Of a stretch of 64,000 nt of DNA, positions 23,986-36,999 are shown one piece after another; the stretch's first letter is position 1, and each line of letters begins with the position of its first letter. Both the position numbers and the translations under genes were made by a program. Origin of the DNA: Leptodontidium sp. MPI-SDFR-AT-0119. Taxonomy: Eukaryota; Ascomycota; Leotiomycetes; Helotiales; Leptodontidiaceae. Location of the stretch: the NCBI GenBank assembly GCA_020726505.1, contig JAHLEZ010000005.1, positions 2,542,001 through 2,606,000 on the forward strand, given 5' to 3'. The notes beneath the pieces were generated by a model. It was not told where the DNA came from. It did no database searches and saw only the letters and a program-made list of their open reading frames with translations.

Positions 23986-26900
23986 CGTATATTTCTCTTC
24001 TCGCGGCTTTATATATCCCTCTTACTAATAATACGGCCCTTAATTTCACGTTAGGCTCCCGTAAAACCCTTTATATTAACGTGTCTTTTACTTCTTAAGC
24101 CGTAATCGATTCTATAAAGCTTAGTCGACTACTCGTTATACTCGTTTAAATTATTAAGCGCGTCCTTTAGCCGAAAGAGGAAGACCTTTCTTCTCGCGAT
24201 AATAGTCTTGTTTTCGATTATAATATAAGAGACACGTAATTATACGTTAATTTAATTAATTAATAAGGAAATCTAAGACTAGGCGAATTTATTTATATAA
24301 TAAGTAAAGATCCGTTTATCGTTCGTTTTAGGGGATTGCCTTCCTCTCACGGTATTACCAGCACGTCGATATAAGTTCTTAGTACTACGATTACATCGAA
24401 ATCAAACGTGTACTATACGTAAAGTAATATTATAGGCGTATAAAAGGCATTATTAATTAAGTCGCTAAGTTAAATTACAATTAAATTAGAAGGAGTTAAG
24501 TTATATATAATATAATAAGAAAAGGGCGCATAAGCTAACTAATTACGTAGTAGTGTCCGTTTTTTTTAGATTATTAGATAATATTATATAGACGAGTTTT
24601 AAATAGCTCGCTGTCGCTCGTTAGCGTAAGATTTGAAATAAAAGAAAGGATTTATAAACACTTATAAATAAATATAAATAATAATAAGTAAGATAAAAGA
24701 AAAGGAATCCGTAAATAACTTATAAATAAACCGAAAACTAAATAAGACCTTATAAAATTTTTAAATATATTATATTATACGTAGAGTTTATATTAAGGAG
24801 TAAGAGAATATAAAGACTTACCTTAGAAGTGACTCGTGACGTTATTATATAGAATTACTCGTAAGTAAAGACTAGTAACCGTAAATTTACCCCTACTATC
24901 TTAAAAGACTAGCCCTGTGACTTATTAATAGTTATTATAAAGGATAATATAAGTAGGAATTACTTACGAAAGAAAATAAAGGATAATTATTAATCTATAG
25001 ACTTAAGTTTAATTCGTGAAATTATCTATAACTAGCTATTAAAGTCGCCGCTAAGTAATTAAACTTAGATTATAACCCTCCTTAGGCTATAAATCGACAT
25101 CCGCGACTTATTATAAAGCCTTTCTTATAAACAAAGATTTCGTAAGAGTATTACAAGCGTGTTAATCTTAAGTTATAGCCGTAAAAGTAATAAGCCTAAG
25201 AGATAGATATTTTATAAGACTTCTAAAAGTAACTTAGTAATTTCTAGGTTTATCTTATTTATATTAGTCGAATTAATAGTTAAGTACGTTTATTCTTAAC
25301 TAAAGAGTATATCTAAGATTATTTAGTTTAACTCGCGGATTATATTATTTAAAGTTAATAAGATTACTTATTTATAAAAGGCTTAATAGTCTTAGGGCGC
25401 TTATAAGAGTCGTTCTTATAGATAAACGTAGTTAATTAAGTCTGTAACTAACTTAACGCGTAAGATAAAGGGCGGGGGCGTGATTTAGCCGTTTAAAAAC
25501 AGGTCATATAAAAGACTATTAATTTAGTTTATAAAATCTTACTTTAATAAATCGTTACGAACCCGTATATTAATCTATAAAAAGAGTTAACGAAGTCGCC
25601 GCTAAATCTACGTCTATTATAAGCACGCTCGTACGATCTTAGCCCGTAAATTATATAAAACTACTAATAAGATTTATATAAAGTCACTACTAAGGATAAT
25701 AAGTACCCCGCTAAAGAGAACGTCGTTTAATATAAATCGTAAATCGACTAAGAGCCGGTACACGACCTTAAAATAATACTTATATTACATCGGCACCTCG
25801 TCCTAAATAATTAAGTCCGTTATACGTAAGTACTAGCCTAGCTTACTTGTCTTAGTAATTGTACTTACGGACGACTTATTAAGCTTAAGTAAGATCTAAA
25901 ATTAAGAGTGAGACGTACGTTCTTTTAGAAGAAGTAGAGCCGTAATACTTATAGACGCTATATAAAGGACTATTTTACCTTAACTATAGTAATAATAATA
26001 TAAGGTCTAATAAAGGAAGGTCTTATTAGTATCGCTAGGGCCTTATAAGTAAAAATAAGTAATTTACAAGTTATCTGTAATAGCCGTTACAATTGTTTAG
26101 AAGTAAGCACGTTAGTCCGGGTTAAGTTAAGTTTATATTATAAACGCTAAGGACGTCTCATGGGCGAGATTAACTTATTAAATAATTATATAATAGCTTA
26201 TAATCTAGTTAAAGACGTTCTTAAGTAAGCCGACGTCCGTAAGTGTCCGTTAAAGATCTGTAAGGCTAAGCCTAAGTAAAAAGAGGCTATAATCGTAATA
26301 AGAATTAATTAGGGGAAGTAAGAAGCTTACTAACTAGTCGTAGGCTAACTTACGAACTAAGTCGTCGTAAAAGTACTCTTTATACTAGTCTTAGATTACT
26401 CGCAGGTCCGCAATTAATTACTAACGAACGCCTATAAGAAAGAGGGTTTATAAACTGTAGTTAATCGTTAATAAGACGGCCTTGTCAAAGTACTAGAACT
26501 ACTCTTAATCGCTCTCAGCTAATTTACGGGTAATATAAGTAACGTAGTACGTAAAATAATAAACACCCTCGACCTCGTAAAGCTCTTTAAAGAATCACGG
26601 CCCGCGAACGATTATAAGTAAGAGCTATAAATAATATTACTCGCCCGAAACTAAGTTATAATAATAAATACGGCTAATATTATACTCTCGCCGACGCCGT
26701 ACTTAGACTTTATAATCCGCCTTTTAAATAAAGTATTATAAGAACTCGTAATATAAGTATTAATAGGCGTTCTCGTGCGTAATATTATACTTAAAGAAGG
26801 CTATTAACGTCGAGCGGGCATTTACGGCCTTCGCGGCCACTTATTTAGGCGGGAGGTCGTTTATAAAGTAAACTATATACTGCCTAGGGAAGTAAATCGC

Positions 26901-27976
26901 TAAGTACTAGACTAAGGGGAACTCTTAATACGTTACGTACTTAAATAAGCGCTAGAAAGCCTTTATAAGACTTACGTACTATACTTAGATATAATAAGTA
27001 ATCTCGTCGTTTATATTAGAGACAATAACTATTATATAGTTTATTCCTTTATAAATATACTTATAAATATATTTAATCACTTATATAAAAGCGCAAACCT
27101 TAACGTTAATATATAAGCGGAACTTTTAAAAAAAGTACAAGTTATATAAGACTACTTAATAGTTATTATAGACGACTTCTTAGCCTAAGTAGCCTAGTTT
27201 ATAAACTATAAACGTCCGGCCGTCGTCTTAGCGGCGGTACTTAAGATACCCGTCCTCGTAGACAATTGTCGTAGTCGTAAACGCCTTTAAGAACCTCTTT
27301 TAATACATAAGCGGGGCCGTAGGCGTCTTACAGATTATATATAGCGCTCTTAAGTTATCTTTAAGGCTATATAATTTATAAGACATTTAACTAGTAACGA
27401 CAGTCGTAAGCTCAGCTGTAAGATCTTATAATAGGTCTAAGAGCTCAGTATAAACGACCTCGTCGACTAACTTAGGCGTTAAGAAAATAGCCCCTCGCTT
27501 TAGGAATAAAAGTAAGTATATATATAAGAGGCTACGCTTTTAATACTTAATTATATAAACGTGGCCCGTGTATAGTTCGAAAAGGTGATTCTTAAGGTTT
27601 ATAAGAAGCTCTTTTACTTTAAGTATAAAGACCTAGTAGAGGAGATTTAAATAGTCGACGGCTTATTATTCGCGTAAGAGGTTTATTATAATCTTAGGCT
27701 AATATAAGTTAGCCGTAAACGTAATAAAAAAACTCGGCTTATTAAAGTATTATACGATTACTATTAAGTTTTAAAAGAGCTATTATATAAAGTAATTGTT
27801 ACTAATAAAGCTCGACAAGAGGATAAACTGACGGCTGAAGTCGCTTATATTTACGTTCTCGCGGATAAGAGCGTTCGTAAGCTTAATATATACGTTCACG
27901 CGAATGTTTTATTAGTACGACCGGAGTTAATTAAGTGTTATCTTCTTACAGGCGATATACGCGTCGATAATATATT

Positions 27977-28161
27977 TGTCGTACAGGCACGGGCTAGTGC
28001 TCGGTTAGCTGTGCGCTACGCTAGATATAGTTTCTGCCACGTTATACCGCTTTTAGAAGAATAACGTGTTCCCTTAATTTCCTTATATATTCTAGACAAT
28101 AATTAATCACTTTAATTCTCCTTACGTTAATCGCAAGGCTCTACTCCACTTCTACACTATA
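27977..28161 (+). repeat. 5' LTR of Copia 1
   Basis: 185 bp, starting TGTCGTACAGGCACGGGC. It differs from the 3' LTR mainly by transitions, as expected from RIP. Confidence 0.9.
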
Positions 28162-28599
28162 GTTATAAGCCCCGTGACGAAGCTATTAAGTTAGTATTCT
28201 TCCTTTTATACTCTATAGATTTAAGTAGAGCTATTAACGTAAGATTAGTAAGTAACGAATAACGTCGGCGCTTCTTACTTATTAACAAGTATAGTTCACA
28301 CCGCTATTTCCCTTTAACCTCTCTAGAAAAGGGTAAATCGAGCACCTGTACTCGAGATTCTCTTCTCCTTTTTAATAAATCCATTAAACTCTCGAGAGAG
28401 CAGCCCTCTCTTCGCTATAGCAGACTTAACTTTAGTCTCCTCTTTTAATAATCGAACGCCGCTTAACTACGACAGGTAAACCTAGACTTTATAATACTAA
28501 GCCTTTAAATCCTTTTATATCTTCTATAAGGTATAGACGTCGGTTGATCTAAAATTATCAGTCGCTCTAAATATCCTCGAAAACGAGCCTTAAGCACAA

Positions 28600-31500
28600 A
28601 CGATCGACTAAGTGAAGGTATAATAAGACAAGGAGACTCTTGATTTTAACTTTAGGAAGCAAGTAAAGTGAGATAGAGATTAACGAGTACTTGAACTTAA
28701 GGGACTTAAACTAAGTATAACACCTCCTATACTATTTAACGTTACTATAATTACTTTAATATATTCTGTCTTAATAAGGGAATATATTATTAAACACGTA
28801 TAATAGTCGGAAAAGGCTTGGGCTTATAAGGCAATATATAAGTGGATTTAAGAGACGGTTGATCCTTCGATCTACTAGAGTACTATTCGGGAGTGCGAGA
28901 TTAAGGAGGAACAAAAAATAAAAGAGTAACCCGATAAAATGACAAACGAACTGAACGACCTATAATCTTAGACTCTATAGATGCTCTTTAAGGTGTTAAA
29001 GAGAGATTACGCCCCTTTAGAAACAAGTAACATTATTAAAGCTTAAGCTAAATACAGAGAGAAGCTCGAAATCGTCAAAACAAGACGGGTTAATCCTAAG
29101 GTATAGATTTAAAAGTGGCGATTAGCTTACTAAGATACTCTATTATACGACATTTTAGACGTTAAGGGCCCCTTAGTAATCATTAACTTTATTAAGGCAG
29201 TGCAAGAGAAGCTTGTACTTAAATAAGCCCGCGAACGACTATTTAAAGTCCTTAGAGACGATACTCTTAGGGTTATTTATAAGTACACGTTACTTTAATA
29301 CGTTAATTAATTATTAACGCTTAACGAAAAGTCTCTTACAGCTACCGGAAGAAACAAGACAGTTAGATTGTACGCTATACTTAGAAGGAGATTAAATACT
29401 TTAGGAGTATTATTAGCACTAAGGACTCCTTTACTAAATACCTTAATTAACACTTGCCCTTATAAGGTAAGCTCTCACTGACACAAAGCGATCGAGTACT
29501 ATAGACTTCGATATTACTACGACGGCTTAACCGGGGACAAACTACGTAACTTACCGTCTATAAAGGAAATTAAGGAAACCTAAATTAAGCTTAAAAAGGA
29601 GTTTCCCGACCTTAAGCGAGTAATTGACAAGAAAGGGTAGAGATAAGTAATAGTAAAGGAAATTACTAAGGGAATAACCTCTGAAAACTCCTCGTCTTCT
29701 CCGATAACTTTAGTAAAACCCTTAGAACTACTGAAGTACCCCGGCAGTGTTAATGCTTATATAATTAGTCTAAAGTTACTCGACGAGGCTCTTGCTACCT
29801 CTAGAATCTATGCTACTATTAATATAAATCGACACTCGCTCTTAAAGAGCACCTTACTTAATAACGGCGCTACTACTTATTTAGTTAACTCGGTTACTTT
29901 ATTAGAGCCTAAGACCTTTGTTAAGTCAACTAACGACGATAGTATTAAAGCCGGAACGTTAAGCCTTATAGTTAAGGGCCGAGGTACTCGTGTCTTTAAG
30001 GGTACTCTCTATGGCCCTAATGGACTAAATACTAAGGACTTAAGGCTTTTTAACGTCGCTGTCGTTAAAGGATTTAATATTAATATTATTTTAGAAGCTC
30101 GTTTATTAAAGGCTAGACTTTAGTATAATAGGTTAGATTGTACGTTACGCGTAGGATTAGTTAAGAAGAGCATTGTGTTAAAGTAATTAGAGTGACAGTT
30201 TAACTTAGCTTTCTTTAAATATAAGCCTTTTAATTACTCTTCGGCCTTTTTAACTACTTATAACTCTCTAATTTGCCTAATTTATACCTTTTTAATATTC
30301 CCCACGCTTTAAAGGAACATCCGACAAGGCTTTTAATTAAGTCGACGATATTTAAGACCGCGGCTAAACGACGTTAGGTTATAGTACTTACGGGTAGGGC
30401 ACTTAGGGAAAGAAGTATTAGAGAATTTAGTTAAGAATGCGCGCAACGTCGAGATTATAAGTATTACTTAAATTGAGTGTAAAGAGTACTCTTTGACTGT
30501 CGCGTAGTAAGTCGTTAGTTAAAGACTTTTAAAGAGAACAGCTACCTGGCCTTTTTATCGCATTTCTTAGGACTTATTCGACTTCCTTATTAGATTTAAT
30601 AGGAATAGCTAGCTCTTGTTAGTTAAAGACTAATACGACGGGAAATTTTATAAATAACTCTTAAAAAACAAAAGGTTAATCGCCGTCTTAGGAGTTCTCA
30701 AACCGTTTAAGGCGTGGACGAGACGTCAATTCGGACTCTCGATTTACAAAATACGCTAAGACAATAATACCTCGGTTATAAGAATTAATAAATTAACTAA
30801 GTACGAAAAGTAGTGTACGGAGAATAGTATTAATATTAAAGGTACCCCTTCGTATATATATTAACTTAATAAGGGAGTTAAGCGTGTAGGCAAGGAAATT
30901 ATCGAAAAGTTTATTAAGATACGCCTTTTAGTAAACTTACTAGAAGAACTTTAAACAAAAGTAGTTATAGCGGCAATTACTCTTTATAATATAAGTCCGG
31001 CTACTTGAAAAGGCTTTAAGAGTCTAAATAAGAACTTTTATACCTGGTTTAAGTAATATTTTCAGTACTACGACCTTAAGCTTATTCAAAAGCTCACTAC
31101 TGATATACGACCTAACTAGAGTAATATATAAGTATACGGCTGCAGAGCCTACCCTATAATTAAGGACCGAAAGGCTCTTCAATAAAAGAAAGTATTTAAA
31201 GTTAACTTAAGAGCGTACCTTAAATACTTAGTAAGATACGTCTTGTCTAATATATATAAGGTCTGGGTACCTCAATTATAGCGTGTAATAGTGACTCGGA
31301 ACGTTGCTTTTAACGAATCCCTCTTTTATTCGGGCTCTTTAAACGTAAAGAAAGCGGTCGGCTAGCCGCGCTTAATATTAAAAGATCTTACTAAAATACT
31401 AAAAGAAGAGGAAGGACCCCAAGACGTTAAAACTAATATAATTAATTGACTAAGCGCACTTAATATACTAGAATTAACAATAAGTACTACCTTAAAAAGG

Positions 31501-33670
31501 GAATAACTAAGCTAAGTAATAAGTTTTATAAAAACTACTGAGTTTATAACTTCGGGGGTGCCACAGCCTTTAATTAAGCTTTTAACTATGGGGATAAAAC
31601 AATTAATACTACTTCTAGAAAAGTCAAGATTAATAGAACTCGTTAACAAAAACTCGGGGGTAAAATAACTAAAGAAGAGTGTTAGACTTCTTACTCACGA
31701 ACACCTTAATTAAGTCTTAAAACGAGTCGACAAATTAAGACAGTTAGTGTCTTAGAGCACAACTAAGAGAGATGTCTTACGTAGCGTACTAAACTTTAAA
31801 AGAAATATAGGAGCTAAGTGCTAATTGATATTATAAGTTATTATATACTCTCAAAGGCTATACGACTAAGAGCGCGGTCTTAAGCGTCAGGGAGTACTTA
31901 CTTAAGGTGCCGGCCTTAAGTAATTAGAAGCTCCGCCTTAAGTAATAAAGTACAAGGAGTATTTTAATTTGTTAGACTTAAGGGAAGAATTAAGTACAGA
32001 GTAATACTTATTATTTCCGGCCTTAACTAACAACAACTTACTTAAACTTTTATAGAGGAAGAGGGTAAAAGATTAAGTAATTAACGACGGTCGAAAGACC
32101 TGAGTTAGTAATAAGATTACGAAACCGAATCGAAGCGTCTATATAGCAATTATTAAAGAGTTAATTACGGAATCGTTGAACCTGTCGAGTAACCGTGAGT
32201 ATTTAAAGGATTTTCTAGGGACTTTTTGGCCTAGTTAAGAGCTAGTATAAAGAGACGGAAAAGACTTAAGCGCAGTCTACGCTATTATTTTAGCGTTTAT
32301 TTTAAAAAATGTCGAAATTCGACAACCAGTTAATCTCTTACGAATACACTAATCTTAATTACTAAAGAACCTGTTAAATTAGAGAGACCTCAAGGATTAC
32401 CCTCTAAGAGAGCACTTCTGAGCCGACGTAATTAAGGAAATCACTAACTTAAAGTCGCGTAATTATTAGAAAGTCGTTAAATAAAGCTTCGTTATTAAAT
32501 AACTAATACTATTGAAATAAGTATTTCACGCCAAAGTCGATTTGTTAAGGTATTTAATTAGGTGTCGCTCGTGAGTTATTATTAAGGGAGACTTATAACT
32601 TAAAACGTCAATTCTCTTAATATATACGGCCACTTTAGTTACTTGTTCTTTTAAAACCGCTATAGTAATAGTAGCTCAATTTGATTTAGAGATAATTTAA
32701 TTTAATATTGTTAACGCCTTTATTAACGCTAAACGAAGCGAATCGAGTGCTCGCGTACGCTGCTACTTACTAGACAGATTTAAGCAAGACAGTATAATAG
32801 TGGAGGTTAATCGTGTACTCTATAGACTTAGAGATTCGCTAGTACTATAATACAGAGACTTTATTAGAACCCTATTAAAGTTAAGGTTAATCCCTTGTAA
32901 GGAGGAGCCTTGTATTTTTATAAACGAGTAACACTTAGTCTTTGTTATCTTTTATGTCGACGATATTTAAGTATTATATTACGCTTTAGCCCTTAAAGAC
33001 GCTTAACTTATAATTAAGGGTTTATATATAATATACGAGTTTACTAGAGGTAAACTAATAGAGTGGTTTTTAAGTGTTTATATTATTAGAGATTGTTAAG
33101 CGAAGACTATTTCTCTAGTACACGATACTTATATCGAAAAGGTTACTCTGCGATTTAACTTAGTAAATAGAAATTGCCTAAGTACTTTACTACTTTAAGT
33201 TAAGTTACTAAAGAATTAAAGGCAAGTAACCCTAGCTTAAATCAAGGAGTATTAAGAGAAGGTTAGCTTAGTGCTTTATACGGCAATTATATTACGCGTA
33301 GACGTTACGTTTATAACTTTAAGACTTTCTTACTTCTTGACTAACCCCTTTTTAAAGCACCTTGCGGCAGTTAATTAGACTATTCGTTACCTCTTTAGAA
33401 CCTGATTTTTAGCGATTACTTATAGTTACAAGCTACGCGACTCTTAGCTCATTATAGCTTCGGATGCTTTATTTATAGACGATCTCGATACTAGGCGCTC
33501 TTTTAATAATTATATTATAATACTTTTTAGAGGTTTAATCTTGTGGAGAGCGGCCTTATAAGATACAGTCACTACTTTGACTATATAGGCTAAGCTTTTA
33601 GGCGTTAAGCGCACGGCTAAGGAGATTATAGCTTTATAACGTTTCTTTTAAGAGTTACGTCTTAAGTTAG
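28600..33670 (+). pseudogene. Copia gag-pol remnant, copy 1
   Basis: No intact frame remains, but domain landmarks are visible in order on the plus strand. Near 29,860 is the protease signature as LNNGATTYLVN, where DSGA is expected. Near 30,380-30,500 is the GAG-pre-integrase region (GRVGHLGKEVLENL). Near 32,951 is FYVDDI, the reverse transcriptase active site with both catalytic Asp retained. Near 33,457 is ASDALFIDD, the RNase H start, followed by TRRS. Most interrupting stops are TAA, TAG or TGA where Gln or Arg is expected. The gag region (28,600-29,700) is too decayed for a motif call. The element cannot be autonomous as it stands. Confidence 0.85.
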
Positions 33671-34239
33671 GGGAAATTTAGAGGATCTTCTACGACAATT
33701 AGTAAACGATACGGTTAATCGTTAGGGAAAATTAGCGTATTTTTACTAAGTTACGCCACGTTAATATTTAAAATATGTAGTTGCGCTAAGAGTTTTAAAA
33801 GGGCACTTTTTTAGTCGAATATTTACTTACGGGTTATATGCCTGTTAATAGACTTATAAAGAACCTTTCTCGGCAAAAATTTAAGAGTTTTGTTACTTTT
33901 ATTAACTTAGTAAATATTCGTGCTTAACTAAAGCAACTCATTATAAAGCCCTCGCTTTAAAGCAGGTCTTTACACACGTTCTTTACTTTTCCTTTGTATA
34001 AAGGTAATTTAATTATAAGTTCACCTTGTGAATATATAATGTATTTTCTTATATATTTGTTATTACTTTATAAATTCTCTTATTGTTTAATTTACTTCGA
34101 GAGTAACTAAGCTCGGGGGTAAAATTCACGGCATTTAGAAGATTTAATTGCTCTTAAGGGTTATTTGTTTTTATAGCAAAAGTAACGTAACGTAAGTAAA
34201 TTACAAAGGGACACTTAGTTATTTAAAGGTTCTTAAGCC

Positions 34240-35090
34240 TCGCCTTATAAAAAGAGAGTAGCTTAATTATCTCTAAGTAGTAAGCCTTAAACTTCCTTAG
34301 CCAGAGTAGTTAAGGCACTTCTAATTATATTACAAAGCTCGTTAATACGAGCGGCCGAAGCCTCTTCTTTAAGAGTAAGAGCCGGAGTTCCACTAATACT
34401 AGTAAGTCCACGAGTAAGCTCTAAAGAGAACAGAGCACTAGTAGTAGTAGTAAGTTGCTCTTTAGTAACTCGCGCATAAACCTCCGAAGTACTAAAGGAG
34501 TTCTCTTTATTTAAAAGAAATTAACCGATTTAGCCTTAATTTCGCGGGAAATTTAAAATAAAATAATATACTAAACTCTTTAATAATAATACTACCTTTA
34601 TCTCCCTCCTCCTCGTTACCTCCTCCTAAGCCGGTTACTTTATTAACAGTAGAAGTAGTAGCTTCACCTTAGAGGGCAGTAAAAACAAGAGCTCTTAGGC
34701 GCTCTAATTCTTAAAACAGTTAGTAATTATACGCTAAAATAAAACAACTAAGGGAATTTACCTTCTCACTTACGTCGTTTAAGAGCGCAGTACGGTAAAA
34801 GAGGAAAGGAGCCTAAGTAGTAAGGGGAGTAGCCTTATAAGAATAGCCCGACGAGTAGGCGAAATAACGAGCACCCTGACTAATAATATTAAAGTACTTA
34901 CTGGTACTTTTAGTTTAGAGGGCGCCATTAATGTAACTTAAATAAACAACTAACCGCTTATCTCCTTTAATACGAGGAGCACGAGTACGACTAACAGGAC
35001 TAGCCGTAATAGCTCTCTTTAAAGTAGGAGTAGCCTTTAGAGCCTTCTTAGCCTCCTTCTTCTTTTTCGCTTACTATAATTAATAATACT
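34240..35090 (-). pseudogene. Antisense ORF remnant in Copia 1
   Basis: Between RNase H and the 3' LTR there is about 1.4 kb not needed by a normal Copia element. On the strand opposite to pol it reads as a decayed protein with a lysine-rich start (KKKEAKKALKAT), a middle containing YLSYIN and SGYSYKA, and a C-terminal part ending EEASAARINELCNIIRSAL, LTTLAKEV and a stop. The same product can be read in Copia 2 at 39,430-40,250. No family was recognised. Confidence 0.5.
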
Positions 35091-35477
35091 TAAATTAATA
35101 TACAGCCTCAAAATCAATAATTAGCTCAACAAAAATCAACTCAATAACTTATTATAGTAGCTAAACAATCAGCCTTAACGGCCTTAGTAGAGCGTACTAA
35201 TACACTTATAGTATTAATTGATTAATTTATTAATTAATTAATTAATTGTTAATTAGTTAATTAATTAATAGATCGAAAAGTCGATCTGTATAATATAAAG
35301 TGGTTATAGGATTAAGAATTAAGTAGGGGATACGCTAGTTCAAATAGAACGGTTATTTGCCTAACCTAGTAGTACAAGTATGATTAGTGGCTTAATAGTT
35401 TGCTTTTAATGTTATTCTCGCTTAGCGCAGCTAACTATAATACTAGTAGATTACTATTGTCACTTGGCTAGGGGGTG

Positions 35478-35662
35478 TGTCGTATAGGCACGGGCTAGTG
35501 CTCGGTTAGTTATGCGCTACGTTAAATATAGTTTCTGCTACGTTATATTACTTTTAGAAGAATAACGTGTTCTCTTAATTTCCTTATATATTTTAGACAA
35601 TAATTAATTACTTTAATTCTCCTTACGTTGATCGCAAGGCTCTACTCCACTTCTGCACCACA
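35478..35662 (+). repeat. 3' LTR of Copia 1
   Basis: 185 bp, ending CTTCTGCACCACA, directly followed by TAAGT, the reverse complement of the ACTTA duplication beside Copia 2. Confidence 0.9.
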
Positions 35663-36344
35663 TAAGTGTTTATAAATCCTTTCTTTTATTTTAAATCTTA
35701 TGTTAGTAAGCGACAGCGAGTTATTTAAAACTCGTCTTTTATATAATATTATCTGATAATCTAAAAAAAACGAACACTGCCACGTAATTAGCTGGCTTAT
35801 ACGCCCTCTTCTTATTATATTATATATAACTTAACTCCCTTTAATTCGATTGTAATTTAACTTAGTGACTTAATTAATAATACCTTTTATACGCCTACGA
35901 TATTACTTTACATATAATACACGTTTAATTTCGATGTGATCGTAGTACTAAGAACTTATATTAATGTACTAATAATACTATAAAAGGAAGGTAATCTCTT
36001 AAAATAAATAACAAATAAATCTTTACTTGTCGTGTAAATAAATTTACTTAGTCTTAAATTTCCTTATTAATTAATTAAATTAACGTATAATTACGTGTTT
36101 CTTATATTATAATTAAAAATAAGACTATTATTATAAAAAAAAAGGTCTTCTTCTTTCGGCTAAAGAATATACTTAATAATTTAAATAAGTATAACGAGTA
36201 ATTAATTAAACTTTATAAAATTAATTACGGCTTAAGAAGTAAAAGACACGTTAGTATAAAGGGTTTTATAGGAGCCCGACGTAGAATCGAGGATTATATT
36301 ATTAATAAAAGGGATATATAAAGCCGTGAAAGGAAGGATATATG

Positions 36345-36590
36345 AATCTAAATTTATAAAAAGGTTAAAAAGATTCGTAAGAAGGCTAAGAGAATCCCCT
36401 AAAGCCGTAAACACGCTAGGAAGATTCGTAAGAGGGCTAAGAAGATCCCCTAAAGCCGTAAACACGCTAAGAGGGCCCGTAAGAGAATTAAGAGGATTCC
36501 TTAAGTCCACAAATATATTAAGAGGACATATAAAAGAGCTAAGAGGATCCCTTAAGCTCGTAAACACGTTAAGAAAATACAAAAGAGAGT
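36345..36590. repeat. 51-bp minisatellite in Helitron 2 3' region
   Basis: This is the second copy of the 17-codon array. On the minus strand it encodes a 116-residue frame ending SFTS, the same length and ending as the frame in Helitron 1; the plus strand is open too (114 residues). Confidence 0.75.
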
Positions 36591-36949
36591 CAAGAGGATC
36601 TATAAGAGAGTTAGGAGAATATAATAAAGAGCTTAAAAGAGCCTTAAACTTAATTTTACTTTATATATAATTAAAAGAAGCTTTTAATCGATTTTAGAGA
36701 TAGTTTCTTTATATATAATAAGTATTAAGAGTGTAATAAACGTAATAATAAAGTTAAATAAGATAGAATTAGAATTAAATTAAAAATATAATAATTAAAA
36801 GTTTAGAAAATCTACTTTATAACTTATAAAGGGCCGTAGATTTTAGCGTAGTGATAAGCTAATAATTAATATTTTATATATATCGTTATATAATACGTTT
36901 TCCTTATAAAAGTGATATTTTAGTTATATAATTGATTATAGTGAAGCGA

Positions 36950-36996
36950 GGTCCCTTAGCCCTAAAGCGTAGCGTAGGGCCGCCAAGGAAAAGACC
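36950..36996 (+). other. Helitron 2 3'-terminal hairpin
   Basis: GGTCCCTTAGCCC pairs imperfectly with GGGCCGCCAAGG and then GACC. C-to-T changes have weakened the stem relative to the Helitron 1 copy at 23,334. Confidence 0.7.
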
Positions 36997-36999
36997 TTG

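Larger units (their letters stand above)
23331..27976 (-). mobile_element. Helitron 1, 3' part (helicase side)
   Basis: This holds the 3' terminus and the downstream half of the Rep/helicase gene of Helitron 1, read on the minus strand. The extreme 3' end is GACCTTG at 23,331, preceded by a hairpin (23,334-23,380). The stretch 24,650-27,976 matches 46,542-49,860 of Helitron 2 closely along its length. Recognisable Rep features include KRG-x-x-Y-I-Y-LLLFLK near 27,500-27,545, the HUH rolling-circle motif with both histidines mutated to Tyr, and an ISRIYYYN-x-VSGE segment near 26,640-26,700. The left 1.3 kb (23,331-24,655) matches 35,663-36,999 in inverted orientation. The piece ends at the Copia 1 target duplication ATATT (27,972-27,976). 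Confidence 0.8.
27977..35662 (+). mobile_element. Ty1/Copia LTR retrotransposon, copy 1
   Basis: A 7686-bp element with 185-bp LTRs at both ends. Domain order protease, integrase, reverse transcriptase, RNase H identifies Ty1/Copia. A purine-rich tract (GGCTAGGGGG) directly precedes the 3' LTR. Its immediate flanks are ATATT on the left and TAAGT on the right, which do not match each other. The left flank matches (as a reverse complement) AATAT beside Copia 2 at 38,847-38,851. The length is exactly that of Copia 2. Confidence 0.9.
35663..36999 (+). mobile_element. Helitron 2, 3' part (inverted)
   Basis: This is the inverted counterpart of 23,331-24,655, ending in GACCTTG at 36,993-36,999. 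It contains the same 51-bp minisatellite and the same 3' hairpin (36,950-36,996). It is joined directly, without any extra base, to the 5' terminus of Helitron 1 at 37,000. Before the inversion it lay on the other strand, with Copia 2 and then 46,538-51,340 completing Helitron 2. Confidence 0.85.

Noticed and set aside
35218..35270. Palindromic TTAATTAATTAATT run as an origin or regulatory site
   Set aside because: It is low-complexity AT sequence shared by both degraded Copia copies (also near 39,250-39,300).
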